Part shown: positions 1 through 6,132 of the stretch, in pieces | How the letters are laid out: each line of letters opens with the position of its first letter | Numbering within the stretch: position 1 is the first letter of the stretch | Source of the DNA: Verrucomicrobiales bacterium | GTDB taxonomy: Bacteria; Verrucomicrobiota; Verrucomicrobiia; Limisphaerales; Palsa-1400 | DNA: 6,749 nucleotides | Reading direction: 5' to 3' | Assembly (NCBI GenBank): GCA_028293405.1 | Contig: JAQGOW010000145.1 | Span: 1-6,749 of the forward strand | The notes under the pieces: model-generated | Told to the model about the DNA's origin: nothing | Seen by the model: the letters and a program-made list of their open reading frames with translations, nothing else | Database searches by the model: none | Position numbers and translations under genes: made by a program

Positions 1-41
1 TGATATAAGGTGATATAAGGTGATATTTACCGGATTTCGCA
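1..41. repeat. 10-bp tandem repeat, block 1
   Basis: Two exact copies of GATATAAGGT (2-11, 12-21) are followed in register by the diverged units GATATTTACC (22-31) and GGATTTCGCA (32-41). The array probably continues to the left of the window. The units share the core G-R-T-A-Y with block 2 at 123-162. Seen directly; no function can be assigned. Confidence 0.7.
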
Positions 42-122
42 GCACTTTTGCCGATTCGAGCTGTTCGACCGACATTTCGGTTTGCTTCCGTTAGGCGAAA
101 AAAAGTAATTTTTTTTTAAACC

Positions 123-162
123 GATACTAACCGGTACAAGTCGATATCTTCCGGTATTTGCC
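123..162. repeat. 10-bp degenerate repeat, block 2
   Basis: Four decamers lie in exact 10-base register: GATACTAACC, GGTACAAGTC, GATATCTTCC and GGTATTTGCC. They fit the loose consensus G-R-T-A-Y-N-N-N-[CG]-Y, which most units of block 1 also fit. The region between the blocks has scattered CCG/CGG triplets and an A7-gtaa-T9 stretch (98-117), but no clear register. Confidence 0.5.
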
Positions 163-705
163 CATGGACGGCCTTCCAGATTCCATATTCGTTTTACTGG
201 CGTTTCAAAGATCACTTCAGACGGTTGTCCGCCCAAGACTGCTATTTAGCAGCGAGTCGAGTTTATGTAAAGCTACTTCGTTTGTCAACAGGGTAGGTGC
301 GGCCACGAAAAGGCACAGAAGGCACAAAGGGAATGACGGACTTAACCGTCGCTGAAGAAATTATTGGGGAGCCGGATAATTGTGGCAAACTGCCAAACTT
401 GGAACTCTGAAACAAAACACATCGGGGCAACCTCAAAGGTAATTCAGCTTACTTCGGCATACTTGAGCGTTGTTCGGTAAGGTGACGGTAAGGTTGGAAT
501 GCGGTTGCTATAAGTTGCGGTGAGGTCGTGAGATGGACGGCAAAGCAGCGCAAAAAACAAACCACCGACCAACCGCACCTGAGACAATTAGTAGCAGCGC
601 GCCACGGCAAATAAGGTGACACCGCATCGCTGCGCAGAGTGTAAATAGTTCGAACTTGTCATCGGGACGCCTTTTTAAACGCCTTCGATTTTTTTAGCTT
701 TACAC
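163..705. other. Intergenic region with no supported gene
   Basis: About 540 bases upstream of the repressor show no convincing coding sequence: open frames are short, lack ribosome binding sites and do not resemble known proteins. Minor structure includes a 14-bp inverted repeat CTGCTA-tt-TAGCAG at 239-252, a 9-bp repeat at 303-329, and a direct repeat CGGTAAGGT at 475-483 and 486-494. The last part should contain the promoter of the repressor operon. A possible -10 hexamer TACACT lies at 701-706 against the operator, but no well spaced -35 was found. Confidence 0.5.
303..329. repeat. Short 9-bp imperfect tandem repeat
   Basis: Three consecutive nonamers are seen: CCACGAAAA, GGCACAGAA and GGCACAAAG. 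Purine-rich 'cacgaaaggcacaga'-type stretches are familiar between genes in Verrucomicrobia and related phyla (recollection, not a search). Probably a low-complexity repeat rather than a regulatory site. Confidence 0.5.
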
Positions 706-721
706 TACTACCTGAGTAGTA
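706..721. promoter_or_regulatory. Putative BlaI-type operator
   Basis: A perfect inverted repeat TACTAC-ctga-GTAGTA (6-bp arms, 4-bp spacer) lies 17 bases before the chosen repressor start. BlaI/MecI/CopY dimers bind dyads of TACA/TGTA or GTAGTA character close to their own promoter, so family, position and sequence agree. Autoregulation is inferred. Confidence 0.7.
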
Positions 722-734
722 TTACCGTGGTAAT
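721..734. promoter_or_regulatory. Second inverted repeat next to the operator
   Basis: A second perfect dyad, ATTACC-gt-GGTAAT, shares its first base with the dyad at 706-721. The centres are 14 bp apart. It covers the upstream alternative GTG codon at 727 and ends 4 bases before the ATG at 739. It could be a second operator half-site, a site for another regulator, or a hairpin in the leader. Its sequence differs from the first dyad, so a shared binding protein is uncertain. Confidence 0.45.
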
Positions 735-738
735 TTCA

Positions 739-1125
739 ATGGCAGTTCCACGAATAAATCGGCTGGGTGATCTTCAGCTCAAAATCATGAAAGTGCTCTG
801 GGACAGTTCCGAGGCCACTGTTGCTGAAGTTCACGAAAATCTCTCGGTTGAAGCCGACTTCGCCTACACCACCATCGCCACCATGCTTCGCAAGATGGAA
901 GCGCGGGGACTGGTCAAGCATCGCGCCGAAGAACGCAAATTCCTCTATCGGGCGAAGGTCAAAGCCGACGACGTGAAAAGCAAGATGTCCACCCATTTTG
1001 TCGAACGGATGTTTGAAGGAAGTCTCGCCGATATGGTTTCCCACCTTCTGACCACCCACGAAGTCAGCCGCGAAGAATTGGACCGACTCTCCCAACTGAT
1101 TGCCGAACGAAAGAAAAAACTATGA
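739..1125 (+). CDS. blaI: BlaI/MecI/CopY family transcriptional repressor
   Basis: A 128-residue cytoplasmic repressor, within the usual 120-130 range of the family. The N-terminal winged helix (about residues 8-72) opens with 'RINRLGDLQLKIMKVLW' and has the characteristic recognition-helix stretch 'YTTIATMLRKMEARGLV' (43-59) followed by the wing 'ERKFLYRA'. The C-terminal part (about 75-128) should form the dimerisation helices, ending in a basic tail. ATG 739 was chosen over GTG 727 because the GTG sits inside an inverted repeat and adds four residues the family does not need; neither has a good Shine-Dalgarno. The stop overlaps the start of the M56 peptidase as ATGA, the classical blaI-blaR1 arrangement. 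The Asn-Phe dipeptide cleaved in staphylococcal BlaI is absent, so inactivation may use another site or mechanism. Family assignment is firm; the gene symbol is used in the family sense and does not imply beta-lactam response. Confidence 0.93.
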   Translation: MAVPRINRLGDLQLKIMKVLWDSSEATVAEVHENLSVEADFAYTTIATMLRKMEARGLVKHRAEERKFLYRAKVKADDVKSKMSTHFVERMFEGSLADMVSHLLTTHEVSREELDRLSQLIAERKKKL

Positions 1126-2750
1126 GTTCACCCGGTGCAGCAGCGTGGCTGCAATTGTTTGGAATTGTGGCCGCCGAAGGTTGCTTGGTCGTCGGACTTG
1201 CTCTTGTGCTGCATCGCGTGGTGCATTCGGCTTCCGGGCGTCGGATGCTATGGCAAACCAGTTTTATTTCCCTCCTCATATTGACACTTTGCGAACTGAA
1301 CGGTTTGGGGCGGGCTGCGGGCATATTCCTTTTTGGCCAATCGCCGGTCGAAAGAGAATTTGTAGTTAGCCAAGTTTCATCGAACGACCAGCCCCTCGCG
1401 CGATCTCCTGAAGCTGTGTCGTTTGAGCCGCCAGCGGCCCACGCAAAGACTGAAAATGTTTCGTGGCTCGAAACTTGGTTGCCCGGAACTATTTGGGTGA
1501 TCGGTTTTGCGTTGGTTACGGCGAGGATTCTTTTTGCACAACTTCTCCTCATTACGTTGCGCCGACGTCGCAAAACAATTTGTGACCCCGCTTGCCGCGA
1601 ACGCATTGCGTTCATCGCCGGACGAATGGGGTTCCACCGAAAGATCGTTCTACTCCAAACACCCAACCTGACCAGCCCGATGGCGTTCGGAATTTTTTCG
1701 CCAAGTATAGGTTTACCTCAAGCCTTCGCTCGTATATTCACGCGCGAACAACAGGACGTAATGCTCGCCCATGAAGTGGCCCACCTGGCCGCGCGTGATC
1801 CCGTCTGGTATTTGCTGGCGGATTTGATCAGCGCCTTATTGTGGTGGCATCCGTGCGTCTGGTGGGCGCGCCGCCGCTTGCACGCGAGCAGCGAACTGGC
1901 TGCCGATGAAGCCGCCGCGATTTTGGAAAACGGGCCGGGAACATTGGCCGAATGTCTCGTGGTGTTGGGACGGCAGATGACTGGCATCAACCGTTGGAGC
2001 TGGATGGGCGCGGATGGCAGCGGCTTTCGCTCTAATTTAAGTCATCGCGTGAATCGTTTGCTCAATTTGGGTGAGGGCCAGTGGCAGCCGTTGCGCGGCT
2101 GGCGATATTTTTTCGCCCGAACAGGCGCGATAAGTTCTCTCGTCACTTTGCTTATTTTTACCTCTGGATGGATCCAACGCAGCGACGAACCGCGAGCCAA
2201 AACGTGGCAAGCCACGCTGCAACAATCATGGGATCACTCGGTTGGTTTTGCGATGTTATCGACCGCGATCGAACCAAACCAAAACAATTCTACAGTTACG
2301 GTGGCCTTCGCAAGCCCCGATCCCAACGAACAAGCTGCGGTGCAACCGAACACCAAGGGATTTAAAGCTGATCCGAATACATTTCTGCAAAATCGCGAGA
2401 AGGCTGATCCCATTAAGGTTTCAGGCACAAATCACGCTGATGTTCTCAACAAAGCTGCCGCTCAGGTAGCGATAGAAGTAAAGCTCGTCGAACTCGATGA
2501 AACCGAGATCAAAAAACTGGGCCGTGATTGGATTCAGCGGAACACCGTTTTTCTGGCAACAAATCAAACTGCATCCACCGCAACCTTTATGAGTGGAAAC
2601 CTGGAGGCGGCGAAAAAGGATGCGAGACTTCACTTGGCCCATTCACAATCCATGGTAGTCACGGGAATTTTAACCGAATCCCATATCGAAAGACACTTAC
2701 AAGTCTGGAACATCTCACTGACGCCGACATCCTCACACAGCCGAAAGTAA
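1122..2750 (+). CDS. BlaR1-like M56 metallopeptidase with secretin-type C-terminus (frame interrupted)
   Basis: This frame encodes 542 residues. Likely membrane segments are near 13-30, 43-60, 119-145, 228-247 and 333-349. The zinc site is HEVAH at 217-221 with the downstream ELAAD at 258-262; the spacing between the first His and the Glu, and the 'WWHPCVWWARRRLH' lead-in, are those of BlaR1/MecR1 peptidases. After the last membrane segment comes a linker (about 350-435), then residues 439-520 resemble the start of a bacterial type II/III secretin domain ('AAAQVAIEVKLVELDE', 'KKLGRDW'). No penicillin-binding transpeptidase sensor is present. Homology ends at residue 520: the final 22 residues are out-of-frame sequence, and the true continuation lies one base back in the frame from 2681. 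With that and a second shift repaired, the product would be 847 residues ending at 3663. The start overlaps the repressor stop as ATGA, implying translational coupling. The likely role is regulated membrane proteolysis controlling the adjacent repressor; the signal is unknown. Confidence 0.85.
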   Translation: MSSPGAAAWLQLFGIVAAEGCLVVGLALVLHRVVHSASGRRMLWQTSFISLLILTLCELNGLGRAAGIFLFGQSPVEREFVVSQVSSNDQPLARSPEAVSFEPPAAHAKTENVSWLETWLPGTIWVIGFALVTARILFAQLLLITLRRRRKTICDPACRERIAFIAGRMGFHRKIVLLQTPNLTSPMAFGIFSPSIGLPQAFARIFTREQQDVMLAHEVAHLAARDPVWYLLADLISALLWWHPCVWWARRRLHASSELAADEAAAILENGPGTLAECLVVLGRQMTGINRWSWMGADGSGFRSNLSHRVNRLLNLGEGQWQPLRGWRYFFARTGAISSLVTLLIFTSGWIQRSDEPRAKTWQATLQQSWDHSVGFAMLSTAIEPNQNNSTVTVAFASPDPNEQAAVQPNTKGFKADPNTFLQNREKADPIKVSGTNHADVLNKAAAQVAIEVKLVELDETEIKKLGRDWIQRNTVFLATNQTASTATFMSGNLEAAKKDARLHLAHSQSMVVTGILTESHIERHLQVWNISLTPTSSHSRK

Positions 2751-3226
2751 CAACCCTTAGCGGGAGGCGCATCAAAGTTTCGACATTAGATATGGCAAAT
2801 ATTGTTACCGGCGTGGATCTAAGTCACGACGTGACGGGGAGTGCCAACGTCACTTATCAAACAGAATCCCAGCCGTTTGGACCAACGTTGGATCTATTTC
2901 CCGTCGTCTCGGCCGACCGTTCTGCCATAAATATGACCATTGAGGTGTCCATCGCGGAATTTCTGGGCTATGCCGATCCAGGGCAAATCTTTCCACAAAT
3001 TATGAGCGCGGGCGCGACCGTGCCTTTACATGTCGAATTGCCATTACCCCTGTCTCGTTTGTGTCAAGCGACGACTGCCGCGAATGTATGGGACAACCAG
3101 ACTATAATGCTCGGGGGACTTTCTGACGAAAATATCAGCACGATCAAAGGCACATTCCCAGCACCTAAAAGCTCGCCTAAAAACTGTCCCGCAGTAAATC
3201 GAAGGCAGCCGTCAAAAAAAACCTGA
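2681..3226 (+). pseudogene. Secretin-type domain, middle part of the M56 fusion (shifted frame)
   Basis: This is the continuation of the M56 protein after a -1 frame change in the CCC at 2680-2682. It runs 'PYRKTLTSLEHLTDADILTQ', 'PKVTTLSGRRIKV', 'QPFGPTLDLFPVV', 'NMTIEVSIAEFLGY' and 'ANVWDNQTIMLGGLSDE', which is the usual order of the conserved secretin core (Pfam Secretin type, GspD/PilQ relatives). The last 15 residues before the stop at 3226 are out-of-frame. True homology passes to the next frame near 3181. The segment just before (about 3150-3180, 'GTFPAPKSSPKK') lacks the usual VLGDIP-like motif, so this stretch is eroded or divergent. The open frame extends back to 2528, but 2528-2680 is a shadow of the upstream frame and no plausible independent start or ribosome site exists, so this is a gene fragment. 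An ATG at 2792 is internal to the domain. Confidence 0.75.
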
Positions 3227-3663
3227 TAATCTTCGTCACGCCAACTCTCATTGATGCCGCAGGCAATCGGCTTCATCCCGGCGATGTGATTCCATCTGCG
3301 CGCGAGTCCATACCGCCTCAGCGCCAGGCTACATCGTCCTCACCGGTTGCGCAGGCACGAGAGCGCGCGATTGTCACCAGAGCCAAGAGCATTGTGCTGC
3401 CAGAGTTTAAGTTGGATGGCGTCACGTTGAGAGAAGCGGTTTACCGATTACGAGAGGCCTCGAAGCAGAATTCCCCAGACGGCAAAGGATTTAATTTTAT
3501 AGTTACGAACCCAGAAGGTATTGGGACCATCCCGAAAATTACACTCGCCCGGAAAAACATCACGGTAGCGGATGCAGTGGAACATCTCGCGAAGACAGCA
3601 GGCGTTAGCGTTTCAGCCGAAGACTATGGTTTTGTCTTCGACTCTAAGTCACCTAAACCATGA
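3181..3663 (+). pseudogene. Secretin end plus STN-like domain, C-terminal part of the M56 fusion (shifted frame)
   Basis: Third segment of the same interrupted gene. It opens with 'KLSRSKSKAAVKKNLIIFVT' and 'PTLIDAAGNRLHPGD', the standard end of a secretin domain, which shows that it joins the previous segment through an A-run at 3179-3183. A proline/serine-rich linker follows. The last 90 residues ('IVLPEFKLDGVTLREAVYRL', 'GFNFIVTNPEG', 'KITLARKNITVADAVEHLAK', 'VSAEDYGFVF') resemble the STN/secretin N-domain type fold found in secretins and TonB receptors, but here it lies after the secretin core. The ATT at 3286 could be read as a start, but it is in mid-domain and has no ribosome site. The stop is at 3661-3663; the next gene starts 57 bases further on. 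Confidence 0.75.
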
Positions 3664-3709
3664 ACTTCTGGCGTAACTATTGTGCTAGAGAATAAGAAAC
3701 AGCTAAACG

Positions 3710-3715
3710 AAAGGA
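3710..3715 (+). promoter_or_regulatory. Ribosome binding site of the small secreted protein
   Basis: AAAGGA lies 5 bases before ATG 3721. It is the clearest Shine-Dalgarno in the window and decides this start over the GTG at 3682. Confidence 0.6.
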
Positions 3716-3720
3716 TCGAT

Positions 3721-4218
3721 ATGATCGCGAAGTTGAAACAGCAAAAGCGTGGTTTGAAATGGGTGGTTTTTCTTTTTGCCCTGATTGGGATGGTGGCCAT
3801 GACCAGCGGCCAGCCGAGCGGCAATTCACCATCTCGACAGGATCTTGTTGGAACGTGGTTGTTGGTGGGCGAGAACGGCAGCGTCAGCAATCCTCCAGGA
3901 GCACTCAAGAGGCTCAAATTTATTACACCGACACATTGGACAATTACGCAGTCGGATGAGAAGACTGGTGTGGTCGTTTTTCATCATGGTGGAACTTATA
4001 CACTCAAAGGAAACCGGTATGTGGAGACGGTCGAATTCGCGAACCAAAACACCGCATCTGGAATTGGACGTAAGGCAAAATACACGATTAAGCTCGAAGG
4101 CGACCTTTTGAAAAACGACGGGATCGAAGGGACTCCCTGGAAGGAAGTTTGGAAGCGGCAGAGGGTGAATGATCGGGTGATCGATGGTGCGGTAGAAAAG
4201 GCACCTAAGCAGCGTTAG
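3721..4218 (+). CDS. Secreted lipocalin/DUF4488-like protein
   Basis: A 165-residue protein with a clear export signal: basic n-region 'KLKQQKRGLK' (4-13), hydrophobic core 'WVVFLFALIGMVAM' (14-27), and probable signal peptidase I cleavage near residues 29-31 (S-G-Q). No lipobox cysteine is present. The mature part begins with 'LVGTWLLV' (42-49) and continues as alternating strands ('LKFITPTHWTITQS', 'GGTYTLKGNRYVETVEF', 'KYTIKLEGDLL', 'WKEVWKRQ'), a pattern typical of small lipocalin-like beta-barrels such as the DUF4488 family; this assignment is by pattern only. The start at 3721 is preferred because of the good ribosome site and because it places the signal peptide at the very N-terminus. 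It lies 57 bases after the M56 fusion on the same strand with no terminator seen, so it may be the third gene of the blaI operon and a target of the system. Function and ligand are unknown. Confidence 0.75.
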   Translation: MIAKLKQQKRGLKWVVFLFALIGMVAMTSGQPSGNSPSRQDLVGTWLLVGENGSVSNPPGALKRLKFITPTHWTITQSDEKTGVVVFHHGGTYTLKGNRYVETVEFANQNTASGIGRKAKYTIKLEGDLLKNDGIEGTPWKEVWKRQRVNDRVIDGAVEKAPKQR

Positions 4219-4283
4219 GACCTGAAACCAGCTCGTATTGCCTACTTACATCACTATTGACATGCCGCTACTTGAAGAAAACT

Positions 4284-4304
4284 AAGAATTAAGAAAGAAG
4301 CAAG
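4284..4304. repeat. 7-bp repeat remnant, purine type
   Basis: Three heptamers in register: AAGAATT, AAGAAAG, AAGCAAG. It lies in the 169-base gap between the two convergent genes. No good Rho-independent terminator was found in this gap. Confidence 0.4.
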
Positions 4305-4342
4305 CGTCTGGTTATGGGTGCGGCCGAGGATTGTTAAGCCTC

Positions 4343-4376
4343 ATTCTGCATTTTTGCATTGTGAACTCTGCATTTA
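4343..4376. repeat. 7-bp repeat remnant, ATTCTGC type
   Basis: Units ATTCTGC, ATTTTTGC (8 bases), ATTGTGA, ACTCTGC and a partial ATTTA follow each other just before the 3' end of the minus-strand SseB-family gene. This is an imperfect short tandem repeat of heptamer type. Confidence 0.45.
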
Positions 4377-4387
4377 GCCCGCGCCCC

Positions 4388-5188
4388 TCAGGCAGATGGC
4401 CAAACAAAACCCGGAGCAGCATAGAATGGCGGGAAACCGGCGATCATGTTTTTGATGGCAGGGTTCTTTACATCTAAACGCACGACCGTAAATTCCGCTC
4501 CTTTGGGGCGGACGGGATGGCCAACAATCCCGAGATCGTTCTCGACGTGTTCCACATCGCCGCTGGCCAGGATGCCGAGTGCATAAACAATTTTATCGGG
4601 CGGCGCATCGGTTTGCTGCAAGAGCCAGACGGCATCGATTTCGGATCGCGTTCGCAAGTAATCAAACAGTGGCTGAACAAAATCTGTCGGGTAATCCGCA
4701 GGTTCCACAACCTTCACGATACCGCGCTCGCCGGCGGCAGGCTGGAACGGCTCCTGCGCCGTACCGTCAGCAATTTTCTTCACCGCATCTAATGGGAAAA
4801 ACAGCGGGTCTGTTCCACAGGCGGGATTGATCACGACCTGAAGATTCTGCGCGGCTAGCGTCTTGAACAGCGCCAGACCATCCATTTCAGCAATGATGTG
4901 TTTTTGCGATCGGGAACCAGGCGGTGATGCGGCGTTGAGCCGCTTTGCCGATTCAATGGCGCGCTGGTCCGACGTGTAGATGGGGACAAAAACACCGTCG
5001 GAACATTTCAGCTGCTCGAACGGGATCGGTTCGCCATTTTCCAGTCGAACGACGCCTTGCATTTCGGGATGAAACGGGAGCAGGAACCAAAGCGCGGATT
5101 TAAGCAATTGTCGAAACAACTCGGGACGCCCCGCTGGGCTCCGCAACGTGAGTTGATAAGCTCGTTCAAGGTCATTCGCCGCGTTCAT
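4388..5188 (-). CDS. SseB family protein
   Basis: A 266-residue soluble protein with no signal peptide or membrane segment. The N-terminal part (about 4-140) matches the SseB N-domain pattern: 'NDLERAYQLTLRSPAGRPEL', the strand 'SALWFLLPFH', 'DGVFVPIYTSDQRAIES', and 'LQVVINPACGTDPLFF'. The C-terminal part (about 150-258) looks like the SseB C-domain, with 'FVQPLFDYLRTRSEIDAVWL' and 'GHPVRPKGAEFTVVRLD'. In E. coli the family was named for enhanced serine sensitivity when overproduced; the biochemical role is not known, and it is unrelated to the Salmonella translocon protein of the same name. ATG 5188 gives an N-terminus that fits the domain; a TTG at 5227 would add 13 residues ('MTARRLFTKLLLA') and cannot be excluded, as neither has a clear Shine-Dalgarno. 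The gene is divergent from upp and convergent with the secreted protein gene. Confidence 0.85.
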   Translation of the reverse strand: MNAANDLERAYQLTLRSPAGRPELFRQLLKSALWFLLPFHPEMQGVVRLENGEPIPFEQLKCSDGVFVPIYTSDQRAIESAKRLNAASPPGSRSQKHIIAEMDGLALFKTLAAQNLQVVINPACGTDPLFFPLDAVKKIADGTAQEPFQPAAGERGIVKVVEPADYPTDFVQPLFDYLRTRSEIDAVWLLQQTDAPPDKIVYALGILASGDVEHVENDLGIVGHPVRPKGAEFTVVRLDVKNPAIKNMIAGFPPFYAAPGFVWPSA

Positions 5189-5254
5189 GGCGAGCAACAG
5201 CTTGGTAAAAAGTCTCCGAGCGGTCAACGTTCATTGATGAGGGAAGCGGGAAAG

Positions 5255-5275
5255 TTTTCAGTGTTCAGGTTTCAG
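5255..5275. repeat. 7-bp tandem repeat, NNTTCAG type
   Basis: Three consecutive heptamers, TTTTCAG, TGTTCAG and GTTTCAG, lie in the 152-base divergent gap between the SseB-family gene and upp. No convincing promoter for either gene was identified in this gap. Confidence 0.5.
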
Positions 5276-5340
5276 TAAAAGAGTTCCCCGCAAATTTCCT
5301 TTGTCGTGTGAGGTTGCCGGTGCTGTACAAAGCTGGCACG

Positions 5341-5973
5341 ATGCTTGACGTGAAAGCCGTCACCGTCATCTCACATCCGTTGGTGCAGCACAATCTCACC
5401 CGCTTGCGCGATAAGCGAACCCGCCCCCAGGAGTTCCGGCGCGTCCTGAGCGAGATGTCCGCACTCATGTTGCACGAGGCCACCCGTTCCTTCGCGCTGC
5501 GGCCCGTGCCCGTGCAAACGCCGCTCGCCAAAGCCAAGGGCTACCAACTGGAACGCGAGATCGTGCTCGTGCCCATTTTGCGCGCCGGCCTCGGCATGCT
5601 CGATTCCATCCTGCAACTGATTCCCAACGCACGCGTCGGCTTCATCGGTCTCAAACGCGACGAAACGACCCAGCGCGCGATGTTCTACCACAAAAGCCTG
5701 CCGCCGGATTTATCGAAATTTGAAGTGGTGCTCATCGACCCCATGTTGGCGACCGGCGGGAGCATCGTCGCAGCGATGGATTTGCTCGTTGAACTCGGCG
5801 CCAAACACGTGCGCTTTATCAACCTCATCGCCTCGCCCGAAGGCATCCGCCACGTCCGCAAATTTTATCCGCGCCTGCCGATCTTTACCGCTGTGGTGGA
5901 TGAAAAGCTGAACGACAAAGGTTACATCCTGCCCGGCCTCGGCGATGCCGGTGACCGGTTATTCGGCGTGTAA
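5341..5973 (+). CDS. upp: Uracil phosphoribosyltransferase
   Basis: Converts uracil and PRPP to UMP and pyrophosphate in the cytoplasmic pyrimidine salvage pathway. The 210 residues match the usual 208-210 of bacterial Upp. Motifs are intact: N-terminal 'VTVISHPLVQHNLTRLRD' (8-25), 'EIVLVPILRAGLGM' (73-86), the PRPP loop 'VLIDPMLATGGS' (130-141), and the uracil-binding C-terminus 'GYILPGLGDAGDRLFG' (194-209). ATG 5341 is chosen because it gives the family length; the frame is open further upstream to a GTG at 5308, but the extra 11 residues are not expected and there is no ribosome site there. It appears to be a single-gene unit, divergent from the SseB-family gene and convergent with the universal stress gene. 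Nothing is odd in the sequence. Confidence 0.97.
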   Translation: MLDVKAVTVISHPLVQHNLTRLRDKRTRPQEFRRVLSEMSALMLHEATRSFALRPVPVQTPLAKAKGYQLEREIVLVPILRAGLGMLDSILQLIPNARVGFIGLKRDETTQRAMFYHKSLPPDLSKFEVVLIDPMLATGGSIVAAMDLLVELGAKHVRFINLIASPEGIRHVRKFYPRLPIFTAVVDEKLNDKGYILPGLGDAGDRLFGV

Positions 5974-5997
5974 GGTAGTTAAATGGTTGGGTAGAGG

Positions 5998-6025
5998 GCG
6001 CATCTGCTGCCCGGCTGCAGAGCGC
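5998..6025. other. Hairpin with bulged stem downstream of upp
   Basis: GCGC-a-TCTGC pairs with GCAGA-GCGC around a 9-base loop: 9 bp with a single bulged A. It starts 24 bases after the upp stop. No T-tract follows, so it is not a classical Rho-independent terminator, although its position fits an mRNA 3'-end hairpin. Confidence 0.45.
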
Positions 6026-6100
6026 GTGCCGGATGGGCTTTCGACCAGTTGCGGTATCCAATGGCAGGATCGGTGTCGGGCGTGCGAAGCGTGGGGCTTT

Positions 6101-6125
6101 GGGCAACCCGCGACTTTGGTTGCCC
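6101..6125. terminator. Perfect 8-bp hairpin, possible terminator between convergent genes
   Basis: GGGCAACC pairs perfectly with GGTTGCCC around a 9-base loop. It is GC-rich and lies between two convergent genes, but there is no T-run on either side. The terminator role is inferred from position only. Confidence 0.3.
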
Positions 6126-6132
6126 GAGCCGG

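Noticed and set aside
1..41. Possible CRISPR array
   Set aside because: Units are 10 bp and contiguous, with no spacers.
98..117. A7-gtaa-T9 inverted repeat as a terminator
   Set aside because: There is no GC stem and no upstream gene in the window that it could end.
27..236. Open frame on the minus strand, 69 codons
   Set aside because: It crosses the decamer repeats and a poly-A/T stretch, has no ribosome site and no recognisable similarity.
158..355. Open frame on the plus strand, 65 codons
   Set aside because: Composition is not protein-like, it runs through the 9-bp repeat, and no ribosome site or family resemblance was seen.
333..410. 25-codon frame starting at ATG 333 after AAAGGGA
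   Set aside because: The purine stretch directly abuts the ATG and belongs to the 9-bp repeat, so it is not a properly spaced ribosome site.
1064..1666. 200-codon minus-strand frame opposite the M56 gene
   Set aside because: It is a shadow of the repressor/peptidase coding strand; the plus strand has clear catalytic and membrane motifs.
2676..3190. Programmed -1 ribosomal frameshifting as explanation for the split gene
   Set aside because: Neither joint has a proper X-XXY-YYZ slippery heptamer (the second is T-AAA-AAC) and two such events in one secretin domain are unlikely. Indels in homopolymers explain both more simply.
4517..4830. Plus-strand frames of 83-91 codons inside the SseB-family gene
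   Set aside because: They are antisense shadows of a well supported minus-strand gene.
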